Of a stretch of 14,965 bases of DNA, positions 1-8,886 are shown piece after piece; the stretch's first letter is position 1; each line of letters opens with the position of its first letter. The translations under genes and the position numbers were made by a program. The notes beneath the pieces are model-generated. The model did no database searches, had not been told where the DNA came from, and saw only the letters and a program-made list of their open reading frames with translations. Source of the DNA: Desulfobacterales bacterium (lineage in GTDB: Bacteria; Desulfobacterota; Desulfobacteria; Desulfobacterales; UBA5852); assembly GCA_030066455.1 (NCBI GenBank), contig JASJBQ010000096.1, forward strand, positions 1-14,965, given 5' to 3'.

Positions 1-137
1 TTCACCGCTACTATCTATCCGTTTTTCTAAACAAATCGTGATTCTATCGGTCTGGTATGGTGTTTGCTACGTTAAACGCAAGGCTTGCGGCTCTGCCCAG
101 CCACATGGTTCGAAATCCGGTGAGGAGGGACCGGCAG

Positions 138-263
138 ATGAAAACCGCCGATGTTGAAGCGACCTATCTATCCGAACTACTGGTCATGGTTCGCTGTCTT
201 GCCAAGACAGCACTCGGGGATGCCATCCTCATCCTCCTAATGATCGCCACCATCATCCTCTGA
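138..263 (+). CDS. Possible small membrane protein (41 aa), unrecognised
   Basis: I do not recognise this peptide. The frame is open from an upstream ATG at 57, but the ATG at 138 is the better start because a strong Shine-Dalgarno (GAGGAGGG, 122-129) lies 8 nt before it. The peptide has a short polar N-terminus (MKTADVEAT), a mixed middle with one Cys and one Lys, and a C-terminal run of about 15 residues made almost only of Ile, Leu, Ala, Met and Thr, ending in IATIIL. That pattern fits a single-pass membrane peptide. It stands alone on the + strand and converges with the histidine-rich gene at 464-907. Short length means chance cannot be excluded; the ribosome binding site is the main support. 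Confidence 0.35.
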   Translation: MKTADVEATYLSELLVMVRCLAKTALGDAILILLMIATIIL

Positions 264-309
264 GCAGTATCTCAAGATATCCCTACCCCTCTGAAAGAGT
301 AGAACGTGC

Positions 310-333
310 AGCGCCGTTTACCTTTTCGGCGCT
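310..333 (+). terminator. Hairpin downstream of the small ORF (weak terminator candidate)
   Basis: A perfect 7-bp stem, AGCGCCG (310-316) with CGGCGCT (327-333), encloses a 10-nt pyrimidine-rich loop. It lies 47 nt after the stop of the 41-aa ORF. No U-run follows, so it is at best an atypical terminator. Confidence 0.22.
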
Positions 334-422
334 ATCCAGAAACGCACAATTCAAGATCCAGTGAATAATTCGTGGGAGCGATACGGAGAGGTAGGGCAAC
401 CCATATCGTCGGTGGGGGGGTG

Positions 423-446
423 CGGGGGCGGGTACGCCCGCCCCCG
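423..446 (-). terminator. GC-rich hairpin just after the histidine-rich gene
   Basis: A 10-bp, almost all G:C stem (423-432 with 437-446) closes a 4-nt loop. It sits 17 nt beyond the stop codon of the gene at 464-907, read on the minus strand. The stem is very stable, but a C-run rather than a U-run follows it on that strand. It may stop or pause transcription, or protect the 3' end, without being a classical intrinsic terminator. Confidence 0.35.
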
Positions 447-463
447 GGGATGTGGTTAGAGGG

Positions 464-907
464 TTAGTGTGTTCCGCCGACGGCCACTGCGACTCCGAGA
501 ACCTGGTCGATCACCATGAAAGCAAAGCTGGAGCGGTCGTCATCGTAACGGTGACGTTTGGGATAGTGGTGATAGACGTGCTTTTCCACGACGCGCTCGC
601 GGTGATGACGCCCTTTGTAAGTACGGTCCCGATGATATTGCCAGCGGTGATGGCGATCACGATACCAATCGTGATCTCGATCCCGGTGGCAGTAGGCCCC
701 GCGATGTTTGTAGCGGTAGCGGTGCGGATTCCCCTTGCCCTTGTGCCATCCATAATGATGTCCTGGATGGTCCTTGTATTTGTGATGGTATTTATGGTCG
801 CCTCGGTGCCCTCTTTTGCCCCTGTCATGATCAGCCCAAGCGTTGCTGCCTAATGCCAGTGTGAATCCTATCAAAGCGATGCCGGTAAAGATGAGTTTGC
901 GTGTCAT
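464..907 (-). CDS. Histidine-rich exported protein
   Basis: A 147-aa protein with a clear signal peptide: MTRK, then a hydrophobic core IFTGIALIGFTLALG, with likely cleavage after SNAWA at residue 25. The mature part (about 26-125) is extremely rich in His, Arg, Lys, Tyr and Asp, with 23 histidines in total, many as HH pairs or HxxH. The last 20 residues switch to a hydrophobic, Gly/Val-rich tail (VIDQVLGVAVAVGG). A good Shine-Dalgarno (AGAGGAG) lies 6 nt before the start. The composition suggests periplasmic binding of divalent metal such as Ni, Zn or Cu; this is inference, as I cannot assign a family. The opposite-strand frame at 452-853 is its shadow, because CAC/CAT codons read as Val/Met in reverse. 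The gene stands alone. Confidence 0.75.
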   Translation of the reverse strand: MTRKLIFTGIALIGFTLALGSNAWADHDRGKRGHRGDHKYHHKYKDHPGHHYGWHKGKGNPHRYRYKHRGAYCHRDRDHDWYRDRHHRWQYHRDRTYKGRHHRERVVEKHVYHHYPKRHRYDDDRSSFAFMVIDQVLGVAVAVGGTH

Positions 908-1374
908 GTCGATCTCCTCTGTAGCGGATTAAAGACCAGACCATATTGGCTCGTTCAACCCGTATGACGGGGATCGCGTTTGATTGGTCTACATTGCGAT
1001 GCGGAATTGTTTATCCCTCTCTCTGAGGCCTCTAAGAGGTCCTATTTACAGTCAAAATACCAGGACCAGGGTTTTACGGAATAGACGGTCCCGGCTGAAG
1101 ACCTAATTACGGGATCAGCCGAGCCGTTCACATCGCGTCAAGGTTGCGCCGAGAGCATCCCCTTCCGGAAGGTGGACAGGCTGACCAAGGGTGGGATCCG
1201 AGAGATTGAATGGGTGCCAGCTAAAATTTGATGCTTATATAATCAGGGCATAACTGCGTGACCGACGACATCAATCCGGCGCTCTGTGAGCCGCCTGAGC
1301 CGCACGAAGTCACGTGGCATCGGTCGCCTTGGATGGCATACACGGTCGCACCAACCAAATCATGAGGAATAGCA
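908..1374. other. Intergenic region, no gene seen (467 bases)
   Basis: No reading frame here has a credible start or recognisable product. The region separates the divergent histidine-rich gene and SDR gene, so it should hold both promoters. The only convincing element is a TATAAT at 1238-1243, listed separately. A small imperfect hairpin near 1025-1043 (GGCCTCT facing AGAGGTCC) is too weak to name. Confidence 0.4.
1214..1243 (+). promoter_or_regulatory. Candidate sigma70-type promoter for the SDR gene
   Basis: A perfect TATAAT (1238-1243) lies in an A/T-rich patch of otherwise GC-rich DNA. It is preceded at 18 nt by GTGCCA (1214-1219), a 4/6 match to the -35 consensus. Transcription would begin near 1250, leaving a leader of about 125 nt before the SDR start. 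Confidence 0.33.
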
Positions 1375-2166
1375 ATGGATCTTCAACTTACAGATAAACG
1401 CGCCCTGATCACCGGCAGCACAGCCGGTATCGGTTATGCCATTGCCGAAGTGCTGGCCGACGAAGGCGCCGCGGTCATCATCAACGGGCGGACCCAAGAA
1501 TCGGTGGCGGCGGCAACCGCCAAACTGGCACGCGCGGCCAAGGGCGAGGTCATCGGCTTTGCCGGCGATCTGGCCACCCCCGAGGCCGCGGAAGAGATTG
1601 CCCGGGTGCATCCCGAGGTCGACATTCTGGTCAACAATCTGGGAATCTTTGAACCCAAGCCCTTCGAGGACATTCCGGACGATGATTGGCGGCGGTTTTT
1701 TGAAGTCAACGTCCTGAGCGGGGTGCGCCTCTGCCGGCTTTATCTTCCGGCCATGCGGGCCCGCAATTGGGGACGGATCATTTTTATCTCCAGTGAAAGC
1801 GGCATCCAGATTCCCACGGAGATGATTCACTACGGCATGAGCAAGACGGCCCAGTTGGCCATTTCACGCGGGCTGGCGGAAACCGTGGCCGGCACGGCCA
1901 TTACGGTCAACAGCATCCTGCCGGGTCCGACCAAGTCGCGCGGCGTTTCACGTTTTGTCGAGGCGTTGGCCCAGCAGGCAGGCAAGAGCGTCGAGGCGTT
2001 CGAAAAAACTTTTGTACCCGAAGCGCGCTCCACATCGTTGATCAGGCGCTTTGCGACCCCCCTCGAAGTGGCGACCCTGGTGGCCTATATCGCCAGTCCT
2101 CTGGCATCCGCCACGACGGGCGCCGCCCTGCGCGTGGACGGCGGTGTGGTCAAGACCGCCTTCTGA
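1375..2166 (+). CDS. SDR family NAD(P)-dependent oxidoreductase
   Basis: A 263-aa classical short-chain dehydrogenase/reductase. The N-terminal Rossmann motif TGSTAGIG (residues 13-20) binds NAD(P). NNLG (87-90) replaces the usual NNAG. N112, S140, Y153 and K157 (YGMSK) complete the catalytic tetrad. PGPT (183-186) follows beta-6, and GAALRVDGGVV near the C-terminus is typical of FabG-like members. The insert at about 195-220 (substrate lid) is slightly long. The start ATG has TGAGGA 7 nt upstream. The substrate cannot be read from sequence; annotation as 3-oxoacyl-ACP reductase would be over-precise. A 286-nt gap separates it from the next gene, so co-transcription is uncertain. The protein is soluble and cytoplasmic. 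Confidence 0.95.
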   Translation: MDLQLTDKRALITGSTAGIGYAIAEVLADEGAAVIINGRTQESVAAATAKLARAAKGEVIGFAGDLATPEAAEEIARVHPEVDILVNNLGIFEPKPFEDIPDDDWRRFFEVNVLSGVRLCRLYLPAMRARNWGRIIFISSESGIQIPTEMIHYGMSKTAQLAISRGLAETVAGTAITVNSILPGPTKSRGVSRFVEALAQQAGKSVEAFEKTFVPEARSTSLIRRFATPLEVATLVAYIASPLASATTGAALRVDGGVVKTAF

Positions 2167-2273
2167 CCCGCCAAAAGAGTGTGCCGGCAGCATAGGAAGA
2201 CGACTGCCCGCCTCATATTGGGCCGCGCGGGTTGTGCCCACCGGAGTGGAAAAAATCCCCGGATGGCCCCAAA

Positions 2274-2300
2274 TTGACAGGTCGCGATTCCGTCCATAGT
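2274..2300 (+). promoter_or_regulatory. Weak promoter candidate ahead of the ThDP enzyme
   Basis: A perfect TTGACA (2274-2279) is followed after 15 nt by CATAGT (2295-2300), a 4/6 match to the -10 box. The spacing is short, and no better -10 exists at 17 nt. It lies in the 286-nt gap before the gene at 2453. The rest of that gap shows no gene. Confidence 0.25.
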
Positions 2301-2452
2301 GATAGGATATTATGATCCGCTGTCAATTCTGGAACCAAGCGGCGACTGAATACAAACGGCGACAGCGGCGCACCGGACAGCCCCCGCCGACAGCGTGCTG
2401 TCTAGATTGGCCTACCGACCTCGACCGACCCGCAGGACATGGAGTATCGGCG

Positions 2453-4093
<1,641 letters not shown>

Positions 4094-4099
4094 GCGTCC

Positions 4100-5539
4100 A
4101 TGCTTGAATCCAGCTATCCTTACTACCTCGCCAACGAAGCCCGGCAACCCAACACCGACCTCGCCGTAACCGACAAGTACACGGGTGAGGTGGCCGCCCG
4201 CGTGGCGCTGGCCGACGCCCGGGCCATCGATATGGCCATCGACGCGGCGGTCGCGGCCAGCGGCCCGCTGCGGCGTCTGCCGCCCTACGAACGCCAGAAT
4301 GTTCTAAACCACTGTGTCGACCGTTTCCGCGAGCGGCAGGAAGAGCTGGCCCTGGCGCTGTGCATCGAGGCCGGCAAACCGATCAAGGACAGCCGGGGGG
4401 AGGTGGCGCGTCTGATCGATACCTTTCGCATCGCAGCCGAGGAAGCCGTACGGATCAACGGAGAGGTGCTGAATCTCGAGATCTCCCCGCGGTCCCAGGG
4501 CTATCGCGGGATGGTCCAACGGGTACCGATCGGACCGTGCTCGTTTATCTCGCCGTTCAACTTCCCGCTGAACCTGGCGGCCCACAAGATCGCCCCGGCC
4601 ATCGCCGCCGGCTGCCCCTTCGTGCTCAAGCCCGCCAGCCGCACCCCCGTGGGGGCGCTGCTCATCGGCGAAGTCCTGGCGGAAACCGGCCTGCCGACGG
4701 GCGCCTTTTCGATCCTGCCCTGCCGGCGCGAAGGCGCCGATCTGTTCACCACCGACGACCGCCTGAAACTCCTGAGCTTCACGGGCTCTCCCGCCGTGGG
4801 CTGGAAGCTCAAGGCGCGCGCCGGGAAGAAAAAGGTCGTGCTGGAACTCGGCGGCAACGCCGCCTGCATCGTCGATGCGGATGCCGACCTGGCGGATGCC
4901 ACCGAGCGCCTGATCACGGGCGCCTTCTACCAGTCCGGGCAGAGCTGTATCAGCGTGCAGCGGATTCTGGTCCACGCATCCGTCTACGACGACCTGCGCG
5001 CCCGGCTGGTCGCTGCCGCAAGCGCCCTCAAAATGGGCGACCCCAAGGATGAAGCCACCTTTATCGGTCCGCTGATCTCCGCGGCTGAGGCCGAACGGCT
5101 CCAGGACTGGATCGACCGGGCGCGGGCCTCTGGCGGCAACCTCCTGTGCGGCGGTGGACGCGAGAGCGCCATGCTCGAGGCCACCCTGCTGGAAGAGGTC
5201 CCCGCCGATCAGCCCATCTGCACCGAAGAGGCTTTTGGTCCGGTGGCCGTGCTCTCGAGCTTCCAGGACTTCGGCGATGCCCTGCGGCAGGTCAATGCCA
5301 GCGCCTTCGGATTACAGGCCGGTATATTCACGAACGATCTCAGCAAAGTTCTCCGGGCCTGGGACCAACTGGAAGTGGGCGGCGTCGTGATCAATGATGT
5401 GCCCTCGTGGCGGGTCGACAACATGCCCTACGGCGGAGTCAAGGACAGCGGGCTGGGCCGGGAGGGCATCCGCTACGCCATCGAAGACATGACCGAACCG
5501 CGGCTCCTGGTGATGCGTGAGCGCCGGACCGGCCGCTGA
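4100..5539 (+). CDS. Aldehyde dehydrogenase family protein; possible succinic semialdehyde dehydrogenase
   Basis: A 479-aa NAD(P)-dependent aldehyde dehydrogenase of normal length. The key residues are in place: N154 (FNFP), K177 (KPAS, cofactor), FTGS and G234 of the cofactor loop, general base E249 in LELGG, catalytic C283 in SGQSC, and E377 in EEAFGP. The reaction is oxidation of an aldehyde to the acid. The start ATG follows the stop of the ThDP gene by 6 nt with no strong Shine-Dalgarno next to it, so translation is probably coupled. The tight pairing suggests this enzyme oxidises the aldehyde released by the upstream decarboxylase. If that is succinic semialdehyde, the pair converts 2-oxoglutarate to succinate. 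The precise substrate is inference; family membership is certain. Confidence 0.96.
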   Translation: MLESSYPYYLANEARQPNTDLAVTDKYTGEVAARVALADARAIDMAIDAAVAASGPLRRLPPYERQNVLNHCVDRFRERQEELALALCIEAGKPIKDSRGEVARLIDTFRIAAEEAVRINGEVLNLEISPRSQGYRGMVQRVPIGPCSFISPFNFPLNLAAHKIAPAIAAGCPFVLKPASRTPVGALLIGEVLAETGLPTGAFSILPCRREGADLFTTDDRLKLLSFTGSPAVGWKLKARAGKKKVVLELGGNAACIVDADADLADATERLITGAFYQSGQSCISVQRILVHASVYDDLRARLVAAASALKMGDPKDEATFIGPLISAAEAERLQDWIDRARASGGNLLCGGGRESAMLEATLLEEVPADQPICTEEAFGPVAVLSSFQDFGDALRQVNASAFGLQAGIFTNDLSKVLRAWDQLEVGGVVINDVPSWRVDNMPYGGVKDSGLGREGIRYAIEDMTEPRLLVMRERRTGR

Positions 5540-5679
5540 ATATCGAGAGCGCATCTCAAAATCAAGCTCAGAGGTGCTGGCAAGGTGTGAGACGTCAATG
5601 GATCTCCAGGCTCCAATATATAAGGCCGTAAAGGGTTCATCCGACAGCCTGTAGAGAATCCAGGTTGGAGACGATAAGT

Positions 5680-6207
5680 ATGCGAAGCGAATTCAAGGCC
5701 AGACAAGCCATGCGAATATGGACAGCGATTATCTTTTTGACACTGTGCGCCACGGCCCATGGGAGTCAGACCGTTGTCAATCCCGTCGAGGTCGGCACCG
5801 TGCAGTGGGGGCGGAATTTCGATGCGGCCCTGAAGATGAGCGCGGAATCAGGGAAACCCGTGCTTGTCCTTTTTCAGGAGGTGCCGGGTTGACCGGGGGT
5901 ACGCAAGTTCGGCCGTGACGTGCTGACCAATCCCCAACTGGTAAAAGCCATCGAAGAGGAATTCATCCCGATGCTCGTCTACAACAACCGCGGCAGCGGG
6001 ATGGATCGTGGATTGCTGGTGCGCTATCGCGAGCCCGCGTGGAACTTTCAGGTCATCCGGTTCCTGGATGCCGAAGGAAGAGACGTCATTCCCCGCAAGG
6101 ATCGCGTCTGGACCACCAGGGGCGTGGCCCGACGCATGATCGCAGCGCTGGACGCCGTCGATCGCCCGGTGCCGAATTACCTGGAGGATCTTGCCGGAAG
6201 TCGATAA
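5680..6207 (+). CDS. Exported thioredoxin-fold protein with in-frame TGA, probable selenoprotein
   Basis: Read through the TGA at 5890-5892, this is a 175-residue protein. The ATG at 5680 has GGAG 9 nt upstream. Residues 11-29 form a signal peptide (MRIWTAIIFLTLCATAHG). The sequence then leads to GKPVLVLFQEVPG (58-70), the beta strand before a thioredoxin active site. TGA is codon 71, exactly where the first redox Cys belongs, giving VPG-U-PGVRKFG. Homology-like sequence continues in the same frame: EEEFIPMLVYNN, REPAWNFQVIRFLD, RPVPNYL. From memory, thioredoxin-family relatives have a CxxC in this VPG context. A SECIS-like hairpin sits at 5903-5923. The second motif Cys is Val and the mature protein has no cysteine, so Sec would be the only redox group. 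The role is probably periplasmic thiol or peroxide chemistry, by inference. The alternative is a nonsense-interrupted pseudogene. The mscS gene follows after 86 nt. Confidence 0.75.
5903..5923 (+). promoter_or_regulatory. Bacterial SECIS-like stem-loop after the TGA
   Basis: The stem is GCAAGTT (5903-5909) with GACGTGC (5917-5923): six pairs, one of them G:U, plus one A/G mismatch. The loop is CGGCCGT (5910-5916). C5910 can also pair with G5915, which leaves a GGCC loop. The loop begins 18 nt after the TGA, the same distance as the AGGUCU loop of the E. coli fdhF SECIS, and it has GG at its start as expected for SelB recognition. The stem is modest, so the position and loop sequence are the main support. 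Confidence 0.55.
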
Positions 6208-6293
6208 CGCTCTTGCCGCATCCGGCCTGGGGTTAAAATCCAACCGCACCGGCGGCCCTTGTTGCCTCAAAAACGAAGCCCGAGAACGAATTT

Positions 6294-7409
6294 ATGGCCG
6301 ATGTCATCGAACGCTTTCTGGACTATTTCTCCAGGATCACCGGCATCATGATGGAGCAGCGCCTTCTGGGCGCCGTGGTGATCATGGCCCTGTTTGGGGT
6401 CCTGGCCTTCCTCGTCGATTTCTTTATCCACCGGATCGTCGACTATATCCGCAAGAAATCAAACATCGATATCGATAAAACATTTATCGGCAGCATTCAC
6501 CGGCCGGCCTGGATCACCATGGTTCTGGTCGGTGCACTTATGTCCGTAACGTGGCTGAAACTCGACCCACGCATCGATTATGTCGTCAACGCGATCCTGA
6601 AAACCTTGCTGATCATCGTATTTGCAGTGGGGCTCGGCCGGTTGATGAAAACCATCTGTCATCGATGGTGGGTCAAGCGCCGACAGGGCCAGCAGATTAT
6701 CCATCTGATCGAGAATGTCGGCCGGGTCATGCTGCTGGTGGCGGCCGTGGCCCTGTTTCTGCTGGTCTGGCAAATCGATGTATCGCCCCTTCTGGCCTCC
6801 GCCGGCATCGTGGGTCTGGCGGTGGCACTGGCCGCCCGGGACACCCTGGCTAATTTTTTCGGCGGGATCAACATCTTCCTGGACAGACCGTTTGCCACCG
6901 GTGACTACATCATTCTGGAATCCGGCGAGCGCGGCGAGGTTGTCGATATCGGCGTGCGCAGCACATTGATCCGCACCCGCGACGACGAACAGATCTCCAT
7001 CCCCAATTCCATCGTGGCCAACACCAAAATCATCAACGAAAGCGCACCGGAACCCCGCTACCGGGTCCGCATCAAAGTCGGGGTGGCCTACAACTCCAAT
7101 CTGGAAGAAGTGGAGGCCGCCATGCTCGCGGTGGCCTTTTCCAATCAAAGTATCTCGCATGTGCCCGAACCCCGGGTGCGCTTCCGCGCGTTCGGGGATT
7201 CGAGCCTTGAATTCGAGCTCCTGTGCTGGGCCAAAACCCCGGCCGACCGGGGGCGCGTGATCCATGAATTGAACCTTGCCATCTTCGGCGAATTCCAAAC
7301 GCGAAAAATCAGCATTCCCTTTCCCCAGCGGGATGTCTACATGCACCCCCTGCCGACCGAACCAGATGATCCGCCCGTAGGCGAACCAAACGAAGGGAGC
7401 CACTCATGA
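6294..7409 (+). CDS. MscS family mechanosensitive ion channel
   Basis: A 371-aa inner-membrane protein of the small-conductance mechanosensitive channel family, which opens under membrane tension to release osmolytes on hypo-osmotic shock. About five hydrophobic segments are visible (near 24-46, 72-90, 101-120, 143-162 and 165-185). The pore-lining helix carries the signature Gly/Ala pattern (SAGIVGLAVALAARDTLANF, 169-188), followed by GGINIFLDRPFATGDYI. The beta domain has the conserved IPNSIVANTKIIN (236-248), and an alpha/beta C-terminal domain runs to about 350. The last 20 residues are Pro/Glu-rich and probably disordered. The start ATG has only a weak Shine-Dalgarno (GAGAACGA). The stop overlaps the next start (ATGA, 7406-7409), so the hydrolase remnant was once co-translated. 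Confidence 0.96.
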   Translation: MADVIERFLDYFSRITGIMMEQRLLGAVVIMALFGVLAFLVDFFIHRIVDYIRKKSNIDIDKTFIGSIHRPAWITMVLVGALMSVTWLKLDPRIDYVVNAILKTLLIIVFAVGLGRLMKTICHRWWVKRRQGQQIIHLIENVGRVMLLVAAVALFLLVWQIDVSPLLASAGIVGLAVALAARDTLANFFGGINIFLDRPFATGDYIILESGERGEVVDIGVRSTLIRTRDDEQISIPNSIVANTKIINESAPEPRYRVRIKVGVAYNSNLEEVEAAMLAVAFSNQSISHVPEPRVRFRAFGDSSLEFELLCWAKTPADRGRVIHELNLAIFGEFQTRKISIPFPQRDVYMHPLPTEPDDPPVGEPNEGSHS

Positions 7410-8251
7410 CCCGAATTCTGACGCTGGGCTTGATGGGATTTCTAATGCTGCTGGCCGGATGCAGCTCGCCTCCGAAAGCACCCGATCTGGGAGGGATCTA
7501 CAACCATCTGGCCCGGCATGAAGACCCCTATCGCAATCCGGTCATCCTGATCCCGGGTTTGCTCGGCTCCAAGCGGGTCGATCCGGACAGCGGGGTCATC
7601 GTCTGGGGGGCCTTCGGCACCGGCACCTTGAATCCGAACAAGCCCGATGACGCCCGCCTGTTCGGCCTGCCCATGCAGCCGGGCAAAAACCTGCAAGAAT
7701 TGACCGATCGCGTGAAGCCGTCCGGCACACTGGACAGGGTCGTGGTAAATTTCGGCGGCTATCCGATCGAGCAAAATGCCTAGGCCTACATTCTGGGCGT
7801 ACTGGTGTTTGGCGGGTACCGGGATGAACATTAGCTGCTGCCGGATGCGACGGATGTGGTGCAGCGCCGGCAAATCGCGCACGATCATCTCCAAAAAAGC
7901 CTGAGGCGTGCGCGTCAGTTCGCTCAAGCCATGGACAGGCCTGCCCGGGCACCGACGGGGTTGAACTATTACCTGGTTGTGGGCGACTCGGAGGATACCG
8001 CTAAAACGGCGCGCATCAACGCCGACGGCTCCGTGACCATCGTGGCCAAAGGTCCCGGGGACGGGACGGTGCTGCGCAGCAGCGCCTTGCTGGATGAACG
8101 CGGAGCTGCGAATCGGAATTCGAGATTGGCTTCGCCCATACCGTGGACCGATGTCATGTTTCTGTTTTCCAGTCACCAGAACATAACCAATGATCAGTTC
8201 TTTACCGATAATTTATTGTAGATTCTTCTGGAAAAACCGCGCGGATCATAA
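7406..8251 (+). pseudogene. Decayed lipoprotein alpha/beta-hydrolase (lecithin:cholesterol acyltransferase-like)
   Basis: The frame starts with a lipoprotein signal (LGLMGFLMLLAGC, lipobox LAGC). PVILIPGLLGSKRVDPDSG, the N-terminal strand and oxyanion region of LCAT-like lipases, follows. It is then broken by TAG codons at 7781, 7832 and 8219. All later pieces stay in the same frame: AYILGVLVFGGYRDE, then LLPDATDVVQRRQIAHDHL, GPGDGTVLRSSALLDER and TDNLL-stop-ILLEKPR, ending at TAA 8249. From what I recall of this family, the block between GGYRDE and LLPDA should hold about 150-200 residues, including the Ser nucleophile (GHSMGG). None of it is present. The gene therefore has an in-frame internal deletion of its catalytic core plus nonsense mutations. 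Overlap with mscS shows it was the last gene of the operon. Amber decoding (pyrrolysine or suppressor) would not restore activity. Confidence 0.85.
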
Positions 8252-8482
8252 GCCCAGATCTTTCGGCCGCGCGAATGAATCAGCGCGGCTTCCAGATATC
8301 CAGGGCCAAGACAAGATCCCCAGCAAAGACCGTGACCGGACCCCCGTGGTGTGGCCGCACGTATGATCGAGGCAAATCAGGCCGCTAAGCGCCTGGTGCC
8401 GGATGACCCGCATAACCTCTCAGGAAACCAATGACAGCCGCCGTCGGATCCGTGCGCGCCGCGGGTAAAAATGGATGTCGAT

Positions 8483-8689
8483 CTATTCCAGTTTGAAGGA
8501 AATTTTGAGTTTGGTGCGATACCCGACGATTCGGTTGTCCTCCAGACGCATATCCATTTGAACCACGTCCGCCACACGTATGTCGCGAATGGTACGGTCG
8601 ACCGTACGCACGGCCGCCTTAGCTGCATCTTCCCAAGACTTTTCGGAGAATCCTACGACTTCGATTACCTTATAGACAGCATCATCCAT
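8483..8689 (-). CDS. Dodecin family protein
   Basis: A 68-aa protein with the complete beta-alpha-beta-beta dodecin pattern: VYKVIEVVGFSEKSWEDAAK, a helix, RDIRVADVVQMDMRLEDNRI, and a last strand YRTKLKISFKLE. Dodecins form hollow 12-mers in the cytoplasm, and many store flavin or CoA. A strong Shine-Dalgarno (AAGGAG) lies 6 nt before the start. The Trp that stacks on flavin in classical dodecins (the WFEVVE region) is replaced here by V39 in RVADVV, and the flavin-contacting Gln is R58. This protein therefore belongs with the dodecins that lack the canonical flavin site. It resembles the mycobacterial calcium dodecin/SecE2 type as far as I recall. The gene appears to be monocistronic: it lies 197 nt downstream of the DUF2459 gene. 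The + strand frame at 8471-8716 is its shadow. Confidence 0.93.
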   Translation of the reverse strand: MDDAVYKVIEVVGFSEKSWEDAAKAAVRTVDRTIRDIRVADVVQMDMRLEDNRIVGYRTKLKISFKLE

Positions 8690-8886
8690 GACAATCTCCT
8701 TTCCACGTTGGTGTGAGCGTTAAAACGAACGTGCCCTGTCTACAAACGGGTGAAGACAAATTTCAGAATTGAAATCCAAGATTCTGGACAGGCATGTGAC
8801 TTCGAAGCATCAAAACGAACTTTCCTATAGTTAGGATCGCAAGCCCTGAAATCAACAGCCGCGAACTGAAATATATGGATCGGAAC

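Noticed and set aside
452..853. + strand frame of 133 codons opposite the histidine-rich gene
   Set aside because: The Val/Met/Ile richness is the mirror image of His codons. The minus strand has the signal peptide and the ribosome binding site.
6459..7403. Minus-strand frame of 314 codons opposite mscS
   Set aside because: It is a shadow frame rich in His, Asp and Gln without domain signal; MscS on the + strand is unambiguous.
7406..8251. Pyrrolysine or amber read-through explanation for the three TAG codons in the hydrolase
   Set aside because: Read-through would still give a protein lacking the nucleophile-containing core, so decay is simpler.
8356..8432. Short frame (MIEANQAAKRLVPDDPHN...) after the hydrolase remnant
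   Set aside because: It has no ribosome binding site, is very short, and shows no family I can recognise. It may be debris of another gene, but I cannot support a call.
8471..8716. + strand frame overlapping the dodecin gene
   Set aside because: The dodecin reading on the minus strand is a complete known family with a strong ribosome binding site.
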